Counted from the first letter of the stretch, positions 45,195-56,140 are shown. The stretch is 64,000 nt of DNA from Hydrogenophaga sp. (GCA_011391495.1 JAABQK010000013.1:16524-80523); one strand, 5' to 3'. The notes: generated by a model from the letters alone, not told the origin. Made by a program: numbers and translations.

Positions 45195-48100
45195 CTAAGA
45201 GCGGGCCAGTACGGGTCCGAGGACCTTGCCCGTGTGCGTGTCCAGCCGCACCACCTCGTCGGGCGGCGCGGCGGCGACGATGCGACCACCGCCCGAGCCG
45301 CCTTCGGGCCCGAGGTCGATGATCCAGTCGGCTTCGGCCATCACGTCCAGATCGTGCTCGATCACGATCACGCTGTGGCCGCCGTCCACCAGCCGGTGCA
45401 ACACTCGAATGAGTTTTTCCACGTCGGCCATGTGCAGGCCCACGGTGGGTTCGTCCAGCACATACAGCGTGTGCGGCGCCTTCTGGCCGCGGCGCGTGAC
45501 GTCGTCGCGCACCTTGCTGAGCTCGGTCACGAGCTTGATGCGCTGCGCCTCGCCGCCGCTGAGCGTCGGACTTGGCTGGCCGAGGGTGAGGTAGCCCAGC
45601 CCCACGTCTTTCAGCAGCTGCAGCGGGTGGCTGATGCTGGGCATGGAGGCGAAGAATTCCACCGCCTCGTCCACCTCCATCTGCAGCACGTCGCCGATGC
45701 TCCTGCCCTTCCACGTCACAGCCAGGGTCTCGGGGTTGAAACGCGCGCCGTGGCAGACCTCGCAGGGTACTTTCACGTCGGGCAGGAAACTCATCTCGAT
45801 GGTGCGCATGCCCTGCCCTTCGCAGCCCGGGCAGCGGCCTTCGCCGGTGTTGAAGCTGAAGCGGCCCGGGCCGTAACCGCGCGCTTTCGCTTCCAGCGTG
45901 TCGGCAAAGAGCTTGCGCACCGTGTCCCAGAAGCCGATGTAGGTGGCCGGGCAGCTGCGCGGGGTTTTGCCAATGGGGGTCTGGTCGACTTCGAGCACGC
46001 GGTCCACCACCTCGGAGCCGAGCAGCTTGTCGCAGCCCACCCAGGCCGGGCGCACGCCCTCGTTGTCCCAGGCCTGGCGACCGGCGAAGGTGCTGCGGGC
46101 GGACACGGCGGCCGCCGCGTTGGTGAGCAGCACGTCGCGCGCGAAGGTCGACTTGCCGGAGCCGCTGACGCCGGTGACCACGACCAGGCGCTGCAGGGGA
46201 ACGGCGACGCTGAGGTTCTGCAGGTTGTGCAGGCGGGCGCCCCGGATCTCGAGCGCAGGAGCCGCCGGATCCACCGCCCGCCGCAGCTGCAGCGGGTGCT
46301 TCATCGCGTGCAGCAGGTAGCGCCCGGTCACCGACTCGGCATTCGCCGACAGGTCGGCGACCGTTCCCTGCGCGACCACACGACCCCCCCGTTTGCCGGC
46401 GCTGGGGCCGATGTCGATGATGTGGTCGGCGCGGCGGATGGTGTCTTCGTCGTGCTCCACCACCACCAGCGTGTTGCCCATCTCGCCGAGCTTGTGCAGG
46501 GCATTGAGCAGGATCGCGTTGTCGCGCGCGTGCAGGCCGATGGTCGGCTCGTCGAGCACGTAACACACGCCCTGCAGGTTGCTGCCGAGCTGCGCCGCGA
46601 GGCGGATGCGCTGCGCCTCGCCGCCGCTGAGCGTGGGTGCGCCGCGGTCCAGCGTAAGGTAGTTGAGGCCCACCTCTTCGAGGAAGGCAAGGCGGCTCTC
46701 GATCTCGGGCAGCAGGTCGCGTGCGATGTCGGCTTCGCGGCTCGTCAGCACAGCCACTTTCAGCAAGCCCTGCACCCACGCGCGGACCTCGTTCACCGAC
46801 AACCGCGCCACATCGGTGATGCCCAGGCCGGCCTGACCGGTTTTTGGATTCGCACCGAACTTCACTGCCCGCGCCTGGGCGTTCAGGCGCGTGCCTTCGC
46901 AGCTCGGGCAGGGCTGGTCGGCCAGGTCTTCCACCTCGGGTTCGGCGAAGCTCTGCTCGCGCCCGCGCTCGGCGTCGTCGCGCACCGAGTCGTCCAGCGC
47001 CTTGCGCTGCTCGCGGGAAAGCGCCAGGCCCGTGCCCACGCAGTCGGGACACCAGCCGTGTTTGCTGTTGTACGAAAACAGCCGCGGGTCCAGCTCGGGG
47101 TAGCTGGTGGCGCAGACCGGGCAGGCACGGTTGGTGGAAAACACCTCCAGCTGGCCCAGGCCCACGGTGCTCGTGCCATCGGCCATGGCCTGCGCCAGGC
47201 CCTGCATCTGGTGCAGCACGTGCACCTGACCCTTGCCAATCTCCAGTGCCTTGGCCAGTTGCGTGCGCAGCCAGGCCTCGTCGGCGGGGTTCACCACGCC
47301 GTCGGCGACCGGCAGTTCGATGGTGTGCTCCTTGAAACGGTCGATGCGCGGGAAACCCGACGTGGGCAGGAACTCGCCGTCCACGCGCAGGTGGGTGTAG
47401 CCGCGGGGGCGCGCCCAGTCGGCGAGCTCGGTGTAGACGCCCTTGCGGTTCACCACCAGCGGCGCGAGCAGGCCGATGTGCTGTCCCGCGTAGCGCGTGA
47501 GGATGGCGGCGGCGATGCTCTCGGGGCTTTGCGGCATCACGGCCGCGCCGTCGTGCACGCAGTGCTGCGTGCCCAGTTTCACGTAGAGCAGGCGCAGGAA
47601 GTGCCAGACCTCGGTGGTGGTGCCCACCGTCGACTTGCGGCCGCCGCGGCTGAGCCGCTGCTCGATCGCCACCGTGGGCGGAATGCCGTAGACCGCGTCC
47701 ACCTCGGGCCGGCCCGCCGGCTGCACGATGCTGCGCGCGTAGGCATTGAGCGATTCGAGGTAGCGCCGCTGGCCTTCGTTGAACAGGATGTCGAACGCGA
47801 GCGTGGACTTGCCGGAACCGCTCACGCCCGAGATCACGTTGAACTGCCCGCGCGGAATGTCCACGCTCAGGTTCTTGAGGTTGTGTTCCTTGGCGTTGAC
47901 GATGCGGATGGCGTTGCTGTGGCCCTCGGCGCGCGCGGCAGCGGCGAGCTGGCGCTGCGGCTGCTGCAGGTAGTCGGTCAGCCGGCCTTCGTGCACCGCG
48001 TGTACCTCGCCCATGGACAGCGCGTAGTCGCGCAGCGCCCTAGCGGTGTGGCTCGTCGGATGCAGGCGCACCTCTTCGGGTGCACCTTCGGTCACGATCA

Positions 48101-51100
48101 GGCCACCCGCGGCGCCGCCCTCGGGGCCGAGGTCGATCAGCCAGTCGGCGGCGCGGATCACGTCCAGGTTGTGTTCGATCACGATCAGCGAATGCCCGGC
48201 GTCCAGCAGCTTGCGCAGCGAGCGCATGAGCTTGGCGATGTCGTCGAAATGCAGGCCGGTGGTGGGCTCGTCGAACAGGAACAGCGTGCCCTTGCGCGAG
48301 ACCGGCTGGCGGCTGGCGCTCGCCGTCTTGGCGGCGTCGGCCAGAAACCCGGCGAGCTTCAGGCGCTGCGCCTCGCCACCCGAGAGCGTGGGCACCGGCT
48401 GGCCGAGCTTCACGTACTCCAGTCCCACGTCCACGATGGGCTGAAGGGCGCGGATGACCTCGCGGTCGCTGGTGAACAATGCGGCCGCCTCGCTCACGGT
48501 GAGGTCGAGCACGTCGGCGACGTTGAACAGGCGGCCGCCGCGCTCGATGCGCACCTCCAGGATCTCGGGCCGGTAGCGTTTGCCATCGCAGTCCGGGCAG
48601 CGCAGGTAGACGTCGCTCAGGAACTGCATCTCCACATGCTCGAAGCCGGAGCCGCCGCAGGTGGGGCAGCGGCCATCGCCGCTGTTGAAGCTGAACTTGG
48701 CTGGGGTGTAGCTGCGCTGGCGCGACAGCGGGGCGTCGGCAACCAGGGCGCGGATCGCATCCCAGGCACCGACGTAGCTCACCGGGTTCGAGCGCGCGGT
48801 CTTGCCGATCGGCGACTGGTCCACGAACACGACCTCACTCAGGAAGTCGGCGCCGAGCAGGCGGTCGTGGGCACCCGGCGCGTCGGTGGACTTGCCGAAG
48901 TGGCGCAGCAGCGCGGGGGCGAGCACGTCCTGGATCAGGCTGGACTTGCCCGATCCCGAGACGCCGGTGACCACCACCAGGCGCTGCAGCGGGAACTCGA
49001 CCGTGACGTTCTGCAGGTTGTGCTCGCGCGCGCCCTCCAGAATCAGGCGGTGCGTGTTCTCCGTCACCATGCGCTTGAAGCCCATGCCCACGGTCTTGCG
49101 CGCGCCCAGGTAAGCGCCGGTCAGGGTGTCGGCCGAACGGATGGCTTCGGGCGTGCCGTCGAACACGATCTGCCCGCCGCGCTCGCCGGGGCCGGGTCCC
49201 ATGTCGATCAGGCGGTCGGCGGCGAGCATCACCGCCGGGTCGTGCTCCACCACCACCAGCGTGTTGCCGGCGTCGCGCAGGCGCAGCATGGCCTCGTTGA
49301 TGCGCGCCATGTCGCGCGGGTGCAGGCCGATGCTGGGCTCGTCCAGCACGAAGAGCGTGTTCACCAGCGAGGTGCCGAGCGCCGTGGTGAGGTTGATGCG
49401 CTGCACCTCGCCGCCGCTGAGCGTGCGGCTCTGCCGGTCGAGCGTCAGGTAGCCGATGCCGACTTCGCAGAGGTAGCGCAGGCGGGTGTTGATCTCTTCG
49501 AACAGCAGGCGCAGCGCCTGCGCCTGGCCGGCGCCCGCAATGTCCGAGCCCGCGGGAACCAGCGTCTGATTGAGCAAGGCAAAGAACACCCGCAGCTTGT
49601 CCAGCGGCAGCAGCATCAGGTCGTGCAGACAGAGGCCAGGCAAGGCTTCGAGCTGTGCACGCGACCACTTCACACCCTGCGGCAGGTAGCGTTTCGCGGG
49701 CGGCAGCACCGCGTCGGCCTGCTGCTTCGTGCCGATGCGCCAGAGCAGGCTGTCGGTCTTGAGGCGCGCGCCGCCGCAGCTGGGGCATTCGGTGTAGCTG
49801 CGGTACTTGGACAAGAGCACGCGGATGTGCATCTTGTAGGCCTTGCTCTCCAGGTACTCGAAGAAACGCGCGACGCCGAACCAGTGCTGGTTCCACTTGC
49901 CGTTCCAGTTCGGCGAACCGGTCTTCACCCAGTGCTGCTGTTCGGGGGTGAGCTTGTTCCAGGGCGTGTCGCGCGGAATGCCGGCGGCCTCGGCGTGGCG
50001 CATCAGGTCGTCCTGGGCCTCTTTCCAGGCCGGCGTCTGGAACACCTTGATCGCGCCGCCCCGCAGCGTGAGCTTGTCGTTCGGGATCACGAGACCGTAG
50101 TCCACCCCGATCACCCGGCCGAAACCGCGGCAGGCCTCGCAGGCGCCCACGGCCGAGTTGAACGAGAACATCGAGGGCGCAGGGTCGGCGTAGCGGATGT
50201 CGCTCTCGGGGCAGTGCAGGCCGGTGGAGAACCGCCAGATCACGGGCTCGGCGCCCTCTTCGCCCAGCACGTACACCATCAGCTTGCCGCTGCCGCGCTT
50301 GAGGCCGGCCTCGATGGCCTCCATCACGCGCGCCTGCTCGGCCGTGCCGATGCGGAAGCGGTCGGCCACCACGTCGAGCACCTTCACCGATTCGCTGGCC
50401 ACGGCGCCTTTGGCGGCCTTGGCCTTGGTGGTTTTGGCCGGTTTCGCATCGGGTGCCGGCGCGGCGCGCTGGACGGTGCGTTCGGCCTGCACGCGGGTGT
50501 AGCCGCTGGCGGAAAGCCATTGTTGAATTTCTTCCGGCGTGGTGCTGGCGGGCAGCTCCACGGGGAAGGTCACCACCAGGCGCGGATCGCCGAGCGCCAC
50601 ACAACGCTTCTGCAGTTCGGCGTAGATCGACTCCGGCGAATCGTGCCGTACCGGCAGCGCGGTCTCGCGGTCGAACAGGTCGGCACCGCGCGCGAACAAG
50701 AGCTTCAGGTGGTCGTTCAGCTCGGTCATCGTCCCCACGGTGGAACGCGAGCTGCGCACCGGGTTGGTCTGGTCGATGGCGATGGCGGGCGGCACACCGT
50801 CCACCCGGTCCACCGCCGGCTTGTCCATGCGGTCGAGGAACTGGCGCGCGTAGGCACTGAAGGTCTCCACATACCGGCGCTGGCCTTCGGCGAACAGCGT
50901 GTCGAACACCAGGCTGGACTTGCCCGAACCGCTGGGCCCGGTCACCACCGTGAGCTCACCGGTCCGGATGTCGAGGTCGATGTTCTTCAGGTTGTGCTGG
51001 CGCGCACCGCGGATGCGGATCAGCCCGCTGCCGCCCTCGGTGGGGCCGGTGGACACCGCAGGCGCTGGCGGGCTGGGGTACTCAGCCGCAGAGGGCTCGA

Positions 51101-51122
51101 CCGGGGGGATGGCGTCGGACAT
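45195..51122 (-). CDS. Double-length UvrA-like excision-repair ATPase (tandem fusion)
   Basis: 1975 residues, about twice a normal UvrA (~940). It contains two complete UvrA-like units. Unit 1 (~30-1050) has Walker [10 protein letters not shown] at ~62 and GVSGSGKSS at ~719. Unit 2 (~1065-1975) has GVSGSGKST at ~1101 and ~1654. Four LSGGE signature motifs are present. In unit 1 the first zinc finger reads CPES...CEAC, so one of four cysteines is replaced; in unit 2 it is intact as CPVC...CPDC. Each unit keeps its C-terminal zinc motif (CPTC...CPDC, CPGC...CEVC). UvrA finds DNA lesions as a dimer, and this protein could be a built-in dimer. A normal uvrA elsewhere is expected but not seen here. 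Confidence 0.95.
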   Translation of the reverse strand: MSDAIPPVEPSAAEYPSPPAPAVSTGPTEGGSGLIRIRGARQHNLKNIDLDIRTGELTVVTGPSGSGKSSLVFDTLFAEGQRRYVETFSAYARQFLDRMDKPAVDRVDGVPPAIAIDQTNPVRSSRSTVGTMTELNDHLKLLFARGADLFDRETALPVRHDSPESIYAELQKRCVALGDPRLVVTFPVELPASTTPEEIQQWLSASGYTRVQAERTVQRAAPAPDAKPAKTTKAKAAKGAVASESVKVLDVVADRFRIGTAEQARVMEAIEAGLKRGSGKLMVYVLGEEGAEPVIWRFSTGLHCPESDIRYADPAPSMFSFNSAVGACEACRGFGRVIGVDYGLVIPNDKLTLRGGAIKVFQTPAWKEAQDDLMRHAEAAGIPRDTPWNKLTPEQQHWVKTGSPNWNGKWNQHWFGVARFFEYLESKAYKMHIRVLLSKYRSYTECPSCGGARLKTDSLLWRIGTKQQADAVLPPAKRYLPQGVKWSRAQLEALPGLCLHDLMLLPLDKLRVFFALLNQTLVPAGSDIAGAGQAQALRLLFEEINTRLRYLCEVGIGYLTLDRQSRTLSGGEVQRINLTTALGTSLVNTLFVLDEPSIGLHPRDMARINEAMLRLRDAGNTLVVVEHDPAVMLAADRLIDMGPGPGERGGQIVFDGTPEAIRSADTLTGAYLGARKTVGMGFKRMVTENTHRLILEGAREHNLQNVTVEFPLQRLVVVTGVSGSGKSSLIQDVLAPALLRHFGKSTDAPGAHDRLLGADFLSEVVFVDQSPIGKTARSNPVSYVGAWDAIRALVADAPLSRQRSYTPAKFSFNSGDGRCPTCGGSGFEHVEMQFLSDVYLRCPDCDGKRYRPEILEVRIERGGRLFNVADVLDLTVSEAAALFTSDREVIRALQPIVDVGLEYVKLGQPVPTLSGGEAQRLKLAGFLADAAKTASASRQPVSRKGTLFLFDEPTTGLHFDDIAKLMRSLRKLLDAGHSLIVIEHNLDVIRAADWLIDLGPEGGAAGGLIVTEGAPEEVRLHPTSHTARALRDYALSMGEVHAVHEGRLTDYLQQPQRQLAAAARAEGHSNAIRIVNAKEHNLKNLSVDIPRGQFNVISGVSGSGKSTLAFDILFNEGQRRYLESLNAYARSIVQPAGRPEVDAVYGIPPTVAIEQRLSRGGRKSTVGTTTEVWHFLRLLYVKLGTQHCVHDGAAVMPQSPESIAAAILTRYAGQHIGLLAPLVVNRKGVYTELADWARPRGYTHLRVDGEFLPTSGFPRIDRFKEHTIELPVADGVVNPADEAWLRTQLAKALEIGKGQVHVLHQMQGLAQAMADGTSTVGLGQLEVFSTNRACPVCATSYPELDPRLFSYNSKHGWCPDCVGTGLALSREQRKALDDSVRDDAERGREQSFAEPEVEDLADQPCPSCEGTRLNAQARAVKFGANPKTGQAGLGITDVARLSVNEVRAWVQGLLKVAVLTSREADIARDLLPEIESRLAFLEEVGLNYLTLDRGAPTLSGGEAQRIRLAAQLGSNLQGVCYVLDEPTIGLHARDNAILLNALHKLGEMGNTLVVVEHDEDTIRRADHIIDIGPSAGKRGGRVVAQGTVADLSANAESVTGRYLLHAMKHPLQLRRAVDPAAPALEIRGARLHNLQNLSVAVPLQRLVVVTGVSGSGKSTFARDVLLTNAAAAVSARSTFAGRQAWDNEGVRPAWVGCDKLLGSEVVDRVLEVDQTPIGKTPRSCPATYIGFWDTVRKLFADTLEAKARGYGPGRFSFNTGEGRCPGCEGQGMRTIEMSFLPDVKVPCEVCHGARFNPETLAVTWKGRSIGDVLQMEVDEAVEFFASMPSISHPLQLLKDVGLGYLTLGQPSPTLSGGEAQRIKLVTELSKVRDDVTRRGQKAPHTLYVLDEPTVGLHMADVEKLIRVLHRLVDGGHSVIVIEHDLDVMAEADWIIDLGPEGGSGGGRIVAAAPPDEVVRLDTHTGKVLGPVLARS

Positions 51123-51251
51123 GAAAGGACTCCAGTGGAGGAGCCCGACATTCTACGGAGCAGGGCCCGACCCTGTGCCCCGCTGCGGCTTGTGTGGCGG
51201 CAAGGACCACGAGGCCGGAAACAGCCCCCAGCCGGATGGGACGAGGGGAAT

Positions 51252-51275
51252 GGCGGTGACGGAGACGTCACCGCC
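51252..51275. other. Perfect hairpin after the uspA gene
   Basis: Arms GGCGGTGACG and CGTCACCGCC with a four-base loop lie about 19 bases past the uspA stop. There is no T-tract, so it may be a weak or Rho-assisted terminator, or a 3'-end stabilising hairpin before the UvrA-like gene. Confidence 0.55.
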
Positions 51276-51293
51276 CCGCACAGGCGCTGGCCC

Positions 51294-51731
51294 TCAGCTC
51301 TTGACGATCAGCACCGGCAGGCTGGCATGGGTGAGCACCTTCTGGGCCACGCTGCCCAGGATCAGGCCCTTGATGCCGCGGCGTCCGTGCGAGCCCATGA
51401 CGATGAGGTCACAGCCTTCGGCGCTGGCGGTTTCCAGCACACCCTCGTACACCACGTTGCGCTCGATGGTGTCGCCCGCGAAAGGCACGCCTTCGTCGGA
51501 GCACGCCTTCTTCAGGGCTTCCAGGGCCTGGTTCGCCACGCTCTTGGCTTCGGCCAGATAGGCCTGCAGACCCACCGCCGAGGCATCGCCGATGCCGATG
51601 TAGGGAAACGGGTCGATCACGTAGACACCGATGATCTGAGCGCCCTGGGTCTTGGCGAGTTGCGCGGCGGCGATGCCTGCACGGTGGGCGAGTTCGGAGC
51701 CGTCGGTGGGAACGAGGATTTTCTTGAACAT
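51294..51731 (-). CDS. Universal stress protein (UspA family)
   Basis: A 145-residue single Usp domain: MFKKILVPTDGSELAHRAG, and the ATP-binding G2xG9xGS/T motif GSHGRRGIKGLILGSVAQKVL, so it is of the ATP-binding type. Usp proteins respond to starvation and stress. It sits between the DsbA-like isomerase and the UvrA-like gene. The 181-base upstream spacer holds the palindrome GTGTGCACAC (51820-51829). Confidence 0.95.
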   Translation of the reverse strand: MFKKILVPTDGSELAHRAGIAAAQLAKTQGAQIIGVYVIDPFPYIGIGDASAVGLQAYLAEAKSVANQALEALKKACSDEGVPFAGDTIERNVVYEGVLETASAEGCDLIVMGSHGRRGIKGLILGSVAQKVLTHASLPVLIVKS

Positions 51732-51912
51732 GGCAGATCTCCTGGTGGGTGAAAGCGCGGCAGGCCCGACTTCCGGTGCGATGAGCCCGCCGGTCCAGCA
51801 GCCATCATCTTAGCGGGCAGTGTGCACACCGCGCCTGCGCCGGATCAACGACGGCATGCCCCCGGTTCGCAGCGTTCACGCAAGGGCGGTCACGCAGCCC
51901 GGGGACGCGCCA

Positions 51913-52602
51913 TCAGCCGTCTCGCCGCACCCCCACTGGCAGGCTGGCAGCCGCCTCCCAGGCACCCGACCCGAACCAGCCTTCGCCGTCCAGACAGGCG
52001 CGCAACATGGGCAAGGCGTCCTGGCCCCAGAACACACGGCCATCCATCACCAGGGTCGGCACACCGAACACGCCCAGCGCCAGCGCTTCGTCGGTGTTGG
52101 CGCGCAGGCGCTGTTTCACGACAGCGCTGTCGGGCCCGTGCCAGGGCTTTTCGCGCTGGACCATGTGGTCCTGCAGCAGGGCCTGCAAGGTGGCCAGACG
52201 TTCTGGCGCCTCGGCGTCCAGGCCGCCGCGCCACACGTGGTCAAACAGCTGCCCCGTCACATAGCGGTTGGTCTCCCCCGGCGCGTCGTCGATGGCCGTC
52301 GCCAGACCCAGACGCAGCACAGCCAGGGGGTTGAACGGATGGGCCGCCGGCAGGTCCAGCGGCACACCGTGCTGCTGCGCCAGCCAGCCCACCTGGCGGT
52401 AGGTCCAGTCGCGTTTGCCCGGGATTTCGGCCGGCCCGAGCTGGCCGTGCGCCTTGAGCAAGGCCGCGAACAGCACGGGCTTGTAGCGCACCTGCACGCT
52501 GTGCCCCATGAGGGCTTGCGGCAGGCGCTCGAACGCCAGGTAGGCGTAGGGCGAAATGGGGTCGTAGTAGAAGACGATGTCGTGCAGGGTGTCGGTGTTC
52601 AT
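51913..52602 (-). CDS. DsbA family 2-hydroxychromene-2-carboxylate isomerase-like protein
   Basis: A 229-residue thioredoxin-fold protein of the kappa-GST/HCCA isomerase type. The N-terminal catalytic segment is FYYDPISPYAYLAFERLP, with Ser in place of the Cys of true disulfide oxidases, and the C-terminal motif is ALGVFGVPTLVMDGRVFWGQD. HCCA isomerases act in naphthalene degradation, but many homologues have other, unknown roles. No naphthalene genes are nearby. ATG 52602 is chosen; a longer frame runs through the repeat. Confidence 0.88.
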   Translation of the reverse strand: MNTDTLHDIVFYYDPISPYAYLAFERLPQALMGHSVQVRYKPVLFAALLKAHGQLGPAEIPGKRDWTYRQVGWLAQQHGVPLDLPAAHPFNPLAVLRLGLATAIDDAPGETNRYVTGQLFDHVWRGGLDAEAPERLATLQALLQDHMVQREKPWHGPDSAVVKQRLRANTDEALALGVFGVPTLVMDGRVFWGQDALPMLRACLDGEGWFGSGAWEAAASLPVGVRRDG

Positions 52603-52678
52603 GGGCCAGCCTCCGCCATCAGTGTGTCCCAGTGGCACAGGCAAGCATGCCACGCATGAAACGGTCGAGCCAAGAGAC

Positions 52679-52747
52679 ACCGCCGGCCCGGCTCTGCCGG
52701 ACGGCTGGTGTCGCCCCCTCGGGGGTAGCGCGCAGCGCTGCGGGGGG
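52679..52747 (-). repeat. Stop-proximal palindromic repeat, copy 5
   Basis: On the minus strand it begins four bases after the DUF1289 stop: CCCCCCGCAGCGCTGCGCGC, hairpin ACCCCCGAGGGGGC, then CCGGCAGAGCCGG and GGCGGTG. It lies before the DsbA-like gene. Confidence 0.85.
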
Positions 52748-52751
52748 CATT

Positions 52752-52967
52752 TCAACCGGCCTGCCGCGCTTCGATGCGCTGCCAGATCACCAGCTTGTCG
52801 GCATCGGCCAGACCACCCCAGACGGCGATCTCCTGCAGCGTGCGGTAGCAGCCCTTGCAGCTGCTGCTGCGCTCGTCCAGCTCGCAGATGGACACACAGG
52901 GCGAAGGCACGCCCGGGCCGGGATGGCGCTCGCGAGCGTCGCGCAGGTTGATGAGGGGTTCGTTCAT
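52752..52967 (-). CDS. DUF1289 domain protein
   Basis: A 71-residue protein matching DUF1289: SPCVSICELDERSSSCKGCYRTLQEIAVW, with four cysteines probably holding a metal. The role is unknown. Its start overlaps the YbaK gene stop by 4 bases, so the two are translated together. Confidence 0.88.
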   Translation of the reverse strand: MNEPLINLRDARERHPGPGVPSPCVSICELDERSSSCKGCYRTLQEIAVWGGLADADKLVIWQRIEARQAG

Positions 52968-53491
52968 GGTGTCTGTGGCGGCGCTGCCGTCACGTCGTGC
53001 ACCGGCGCACCGGTGAGCTGCTTCAGATCGCCGGGCGTGAGGCGGAACACACCGTGCGGATGGCCGGCAGCGGCCCAGATTTCGGCAAAACGGAACAGCT
53101 GGTCATCGATCAGCGTCACCGGCGGCGAGGCGTGCGCCAATGGCGAGACACCACCGATGGAAAAGCCGGTCTTGGTCTTCACGAAATCGGCATCGGCGCG
53201 GCCGATCTTGCCGCCCTCGGCGCAGACGATGGCCTGCACTTTCTTTTCGTCGACACGCAGGTCACCCGAGGTGATCACGAGCACCGCCACGTCGTCGCTC
53301 TTGCGGCGGAAGATGATGCTCTTGGCGATCTGGCCCAGCGCCACGCCGAGCGCGTCGGCGGCCTGCTGCGCGGTGCGCGCGGCATCGCTCAGCATCACCG
53401 GGGCGTGGGGGTGACCGCGCTCGGTCAGGGCGGCGGTGACGCGCTGCACGCCGGGCGGCAGCTCCACGGAATGGACGGTGTCTTCACTCAT
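52964..53491 (-). CDS. YbaK/EbsC family aminoacyl-tRNA deacylase
   Basis: A 175-residue protein of the YbaK/ProX family that hydrolyses mischarged tRNAs. The catalytic lysine region is GQIAKSIIFRRKSDDVAVLVITSG, and GGVSPLAH is the substrate-loop signature. The exact specificity (Cys- or Ala-tRNA-Pro, or other) is not clear. ATG 53491 (MSEDTVHS) is preferred to a TTG three codons upstream. Confidence 0.92.
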   Translation of the reverse strand: MSEDTVHSVELPPGVQRVTAALTERGHPHAPVMLSDAARTAQQAADALGVALGQIAKSIIFRRKSDDVAVLVITSGDLRVDEKKVQAIVCAEGGKIGRADADFVKTKTGFSIGGVSPLAHASPPVTLIDDQLFRFAEIWAAAGHPHGVFRLTPGDLKQLTGAPVHDVTAAPPQTP

Positions 53492-53515
53492 GGACGGCAA
53501 TGGTAGCGGCCATCA

Positions 53516-54169
53516 TCAGGTGGCTCGTTTCACCAGCAGCAGGCTCGCGCCCATGGCCACCAGCACGCCGCCAAACACGCGGTTCTGCGCGCGGCGCGCC
53601 TTCGCGGTGGCCAGCCAGCGCTGCGCGCGCGAGGCCAGAAAGGCGTAGCCGTGCATCACCACCAGGTCCACCGAGATCGAGGTCGCCAGCAGGATCAGCA
53701 GTTGCAGCCACAGCGGGCGCGACGGGTCGATGAACTGCGGCAGCACCGCCACCATGAACACGATGCCCTTGGGGTTGGTGACGTTGGTCATGAAGCCGAT
53801 CAGCATCCGCTCACGCACCGTGGGCAGCCCCGTCCTGGCGCCAGCCACGCCTCCCTCGGCACCTCGCTTGGACGGCGCGGCGTCCACCGGCGAACGCCAC
53901 TGCTTCACACCGAGCCAGATCAGGTAGCACGCACCCAGCACCTTGACCACGATGAACGCCGCCGCCGATGCGAGCAGCAGCGCGCCCACGCCCACCCCCG
54001 CGATCAGCAGGATGACCGACAGCCCCAGCTGCAGACCCGCGATGGTGGCCCCGGTGTGGCGCACGCCGTAGGCCAGCCCGTGGCTCATCGACAGCACCGC
54101 GCCCGAGCCGGGCGAAATGGCGATCACCCAGGAGGCGGCAAAGAAAGCGAGCCAGACGTTGAAATCCAT
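53516..54169 (-). CDS. LysE family translocator
   Basis: A 217-residue six-helix exporter of the LysE/RhtB family. The N-terminal FFAASWVIAISPGSGAVLSMSHGL and FMTNVTNPKGIVFMVAVLPQF are family signatures. It probably exports amino acids; the substrate is unknown. It starts one base after the HMG-CoA lyase stop. Confidence 0.92.
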   Translation of the reverse strand: MDFNVWLAFFAASWVIAISPGSGAVLSMSHGLAYGVRHTGATIAGLQLGLSVILLIAGVGVGALLLASAAAFIVVKVLGACYLIWLGVKQWRSPVDAAPSKRGAEGGVAGARTGLPTVRERMLIGFMTNVTNPKGIVFMVAVLPQFIDPSRPLWLQLLILLATSISVDLVVMHGYAFLASRAQRWLATAKARRAQNRVFGGVLVAMGASLLLVKRAT

Positions 54170-54170
54170 G

Positions 54171-55082
54171 TCAACCCGCCCGTTTGGCCAGCAGCGCGCG
54201 TGCCACGCGCGAGCCGCTGGGCCGACCCAGCTGTTCGCTGATGAACTGGCCGGCGTCGACCAGCGCGTCGAGGTCGATGCCTGTTTCGATGCCCATGCCG
54301 TGCAGCAGGTAGACCACATCTTCGGTCGCCACATTGCCGGTGGCGCCCTTGGCATACGGGCAGCCGCCCAGCCCGGCCACCGAGGACTGGAAGTTCCAGA
54401 CCCCCAGCTCCAGCGCGGCCAGCGTGTTCACCAGCGCCTGGCCGTAGGTGTCGTGGAAGTGGCCGCTGACGTGGTCGGTGTGGAAGTGCTTCAGCGTCGC
54501 CTCGATGGCGGCCTGGATGCGCTTGGGCGTACCCACACCGATGGTGTCGGCCACGTCCACACGCTGCACGCCGATGCCCTTCATGAGCCCCGCGAGATAG
54601 TCCACGCGCTCGGGCGGAATCTCGCCTTCATACGGGCAGCCCACGGTGCAGCTCATGGCGCCACGCACGGCAATGCCGGCTGCCTTAGCCGCGGCCACCA
54701 CGGGCGCGAAGCGCTGAATGCTCTCGGCAATCGAGCAGTTGATGTTCTTCTGGCTGAAGGCCTCGCTCGCCGCGCCGAAGACCACGATCTCGTCGGGTTT
54801 GTCGAGCAGGGCCGCCTCAAAGCCCTTGAGGTTGGGCGTGAGCACCGAATAAGACACGCCGGGCTGGCGCACGATGCCGCTCATGACATCGTGGTTGTCG
54901 GCCATCTGCGGCACCCACTTCGGTGACACGTAAGACGTTACCTCGATCTCTTTCAGCCCGGCGGCCTGCAGGCGGTGCACCAGATCGATCTTGACCGCAG
55001 CGGGCACCGGCTGCTTTTCATTCTGCAGGCCGTCGCGCGGGCCGACGTCGATGAGCTGGACTCGGGAGGGGATAGCGATCAT
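54171..55082 (-). CDS. Hydroxymethylglutaryl-CoA lyase
   Basis: A 303-residue TIM-barrel lyase splitting HMG-CoA to acetoacetate and acetyl-CoA, the last step of leucine degradation. The N-terminal metal/catalytic segment is VGPRDGLQNE, and the active-site signature is SVAGLGGCPYAKGATGNVATED-like with the catalytic Cys. HFHDTYGQAL carries the metal histidines. ATG 55082 (MIAIPSRVQLIDV) is the family start. It is co-oriented with mccA/mccB upstream. Confidence 0.96.
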   Translation of the reverse strand: MIAIPSRVQLIDVGPRDGLQNEKQPVPAAVKIDLVHRLQAAGLKEIEVTSYVSPKWVPQMADNHDVMSGIVRQPGVSYSVLTPNLKGFEAALLDKPDEIVVFGAASEAFSQKNINCSIAESIQRFAPVVAAAKAAGIAVRGAMSCTVGCPYEGEIPPERVDYLAGLMKGIGVQRVDVADTIGVGTPKRIQAAIEATLKHFHTDHVSGHFHDTYGQALVNTLAALELGVWNFQSSVAGLGGCPYAKGATGNVATEDVVYLLHGMGIETGIDLDALVDAGQFISEQLGRPSGSRVARALLAKRAG

Positions 55083-55108
55083 GGAAGGTCCTCTTCTGGG
55101 CCAGGAAC

Positions 55109-55194
55109 ACCGTGGAACGGGCTTTGCCAGGCCGCTGGTGTTGCCCCCTTGAGGGGGGATGCGGCTACGCGCAGCGAGCAAGCGACGGGGGTGT
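55109..55194 (-). repeat. Stop-proximal palindromic repeat, copy 6
   Basis: On the minus strand it starts about 11 bases after the 2-hydroxyacid dehydrogenase stop: CACCCCCGTCGCTTGCTCGC, hairpin CCCCCCTCAAGGGGG, then the imperfect CCTGGCAAAGCCCG and CCACGGTG. It is slightly longer than the others because of an insertion before the hairpin. Confidence 0.8.
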
Positions 55195-55205
55195 TCAATG
55201 TCATT

Positions 55206-56126
55206 TCAATAGCCTCGCACCGGGTCCACGACACCGGCGACGGACTGCCCCGCTTCGAGCGCCCGGATCTTGCCCGCGAGCTGCGCGATGCTCTCGTCGC
55301 GCAGCGTGCGCGCCGAGGTGTGCGGCGTGACCGTGATCTTCGGGTGGTTCCAGAACGGGTGATCCACCGGCAGCGGCTCGGTGCGGAACACGTCCAGCGT
55401 GGCACCGGCCATCTGGCCACTCTCCAGCAGGGCAAGCAGGTCGGCCTCGACCAGGTGGGCGCCACGCGCCACATTGATCAGGTAAGCGCCGGGCTTCAGG
55501 CGCCCGAGCGTGTCGCGGTTGAGGATGTCCTGCGTGTCGCGCGTGAGCGGCAGCAGGTTCACCAGCACGCGGCTGGACGACAGGAAGGTCTGAAAACCCA
55601 CCTCGCCGCTGTGCGTGAACACGCCTTCGATGGCCTTCGGGCTCCGGCTCCAGCCGTGCACCGGAAATTCGAACACCCGCAGCGCCCTCGCCACGCGCTC
55701 GCCCAGCACGCCCAGGCCCATGACGCCGACCGGAAAGTCCTGGCGGTCGCGCGGCTTGCGATACGACCACTTGCCGGCCTTCACGTCGGCCTCGTAGCCA
55801 TCGAATTCGCGGAAGTGGCGGATCACGGCGTGGCACACGTATTCGGCCATCTGCACCGACATGCCCGCATCGTTGAGCCGCACCACCTTCACGCCCGGCG
55901 GCAGCCGCAGCCTGAGCAGCGCATCGACCCCGGCGCCGATGTTGAACAGCCCCTTGAGCGCCTGCTGCTCGTCCAGGAACTGTTGCGGTGGCGCCCAGAC
56001 CACGGCGTGGTCGGCCTGCGGCGCGCCGGGTTGCCAGACCTCGACAGTGGCACCCGGCAACGCCGCGCGCAGGCCCTCCAGCCAGGGTTCGGCCTTGGTG
56101 TCGGTGCAGCAGAAAGTGATGTTCAT
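55206..56126 (-). CDS. 2-hydroxyacid dehydrogenase, GhrA-type glyoxylate/hydroxypyruvate reductase
   Basis: A 306-residue NAD(P)-dependent reductase. The nucleotide motif is VGVMGLGVLGERVARAL, the catalytic Arg lies in YLINVARGAHLVE, and the catalytic His in PKITVTPHTSARTL. The N-terminus MNITFCCTDTKAEPWLEGLR fits GhrA. Its link to leucine degradation is unclear; it is inserted between mccA and HMG-CoA lyase and flanked on both sides by repeat copies. Confidence 0.92.
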   Translation of the reverse strand: MNITFCCTDTKAEPWLEGLRAALPGATVEVWQPGAPQADHAVVWAPPQQFLDEQQALKGLFNIGAGVDALLRLRLPPGVKVVRLNDAGMSVQMAEYVCHAVIRHFREFDGYEADVKAGKWSYRKPRDRQDFPVGVMGLGVLGERVARALRVFEFPVHGWSRSPKAIEGVFTHSGEVGFQTFLSSSRVLVNLLPLTRDTQDILNRDTLGRLKPGAYLINVARGAHLVEADLLALLESGQMAGATLDVFRTEPLPVDHPFWNHPKITVTPHTSARTLRDESIAQLAGKIRALEAGQSVAGVVDPVRGY

Positions 56127-56140
56127 GCGGCGAGCTTAGC

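Noticed and set aside
45120..51752. A 2210-codon open frame on the plus strand opposite the UvrA-like gene
   Set aside because: It is a high-GC shadow of the antisense strand; its translation is low-complexity Val/His/Ala/Gly with no domain, while the minus strand encodes clear UvrA motifs.
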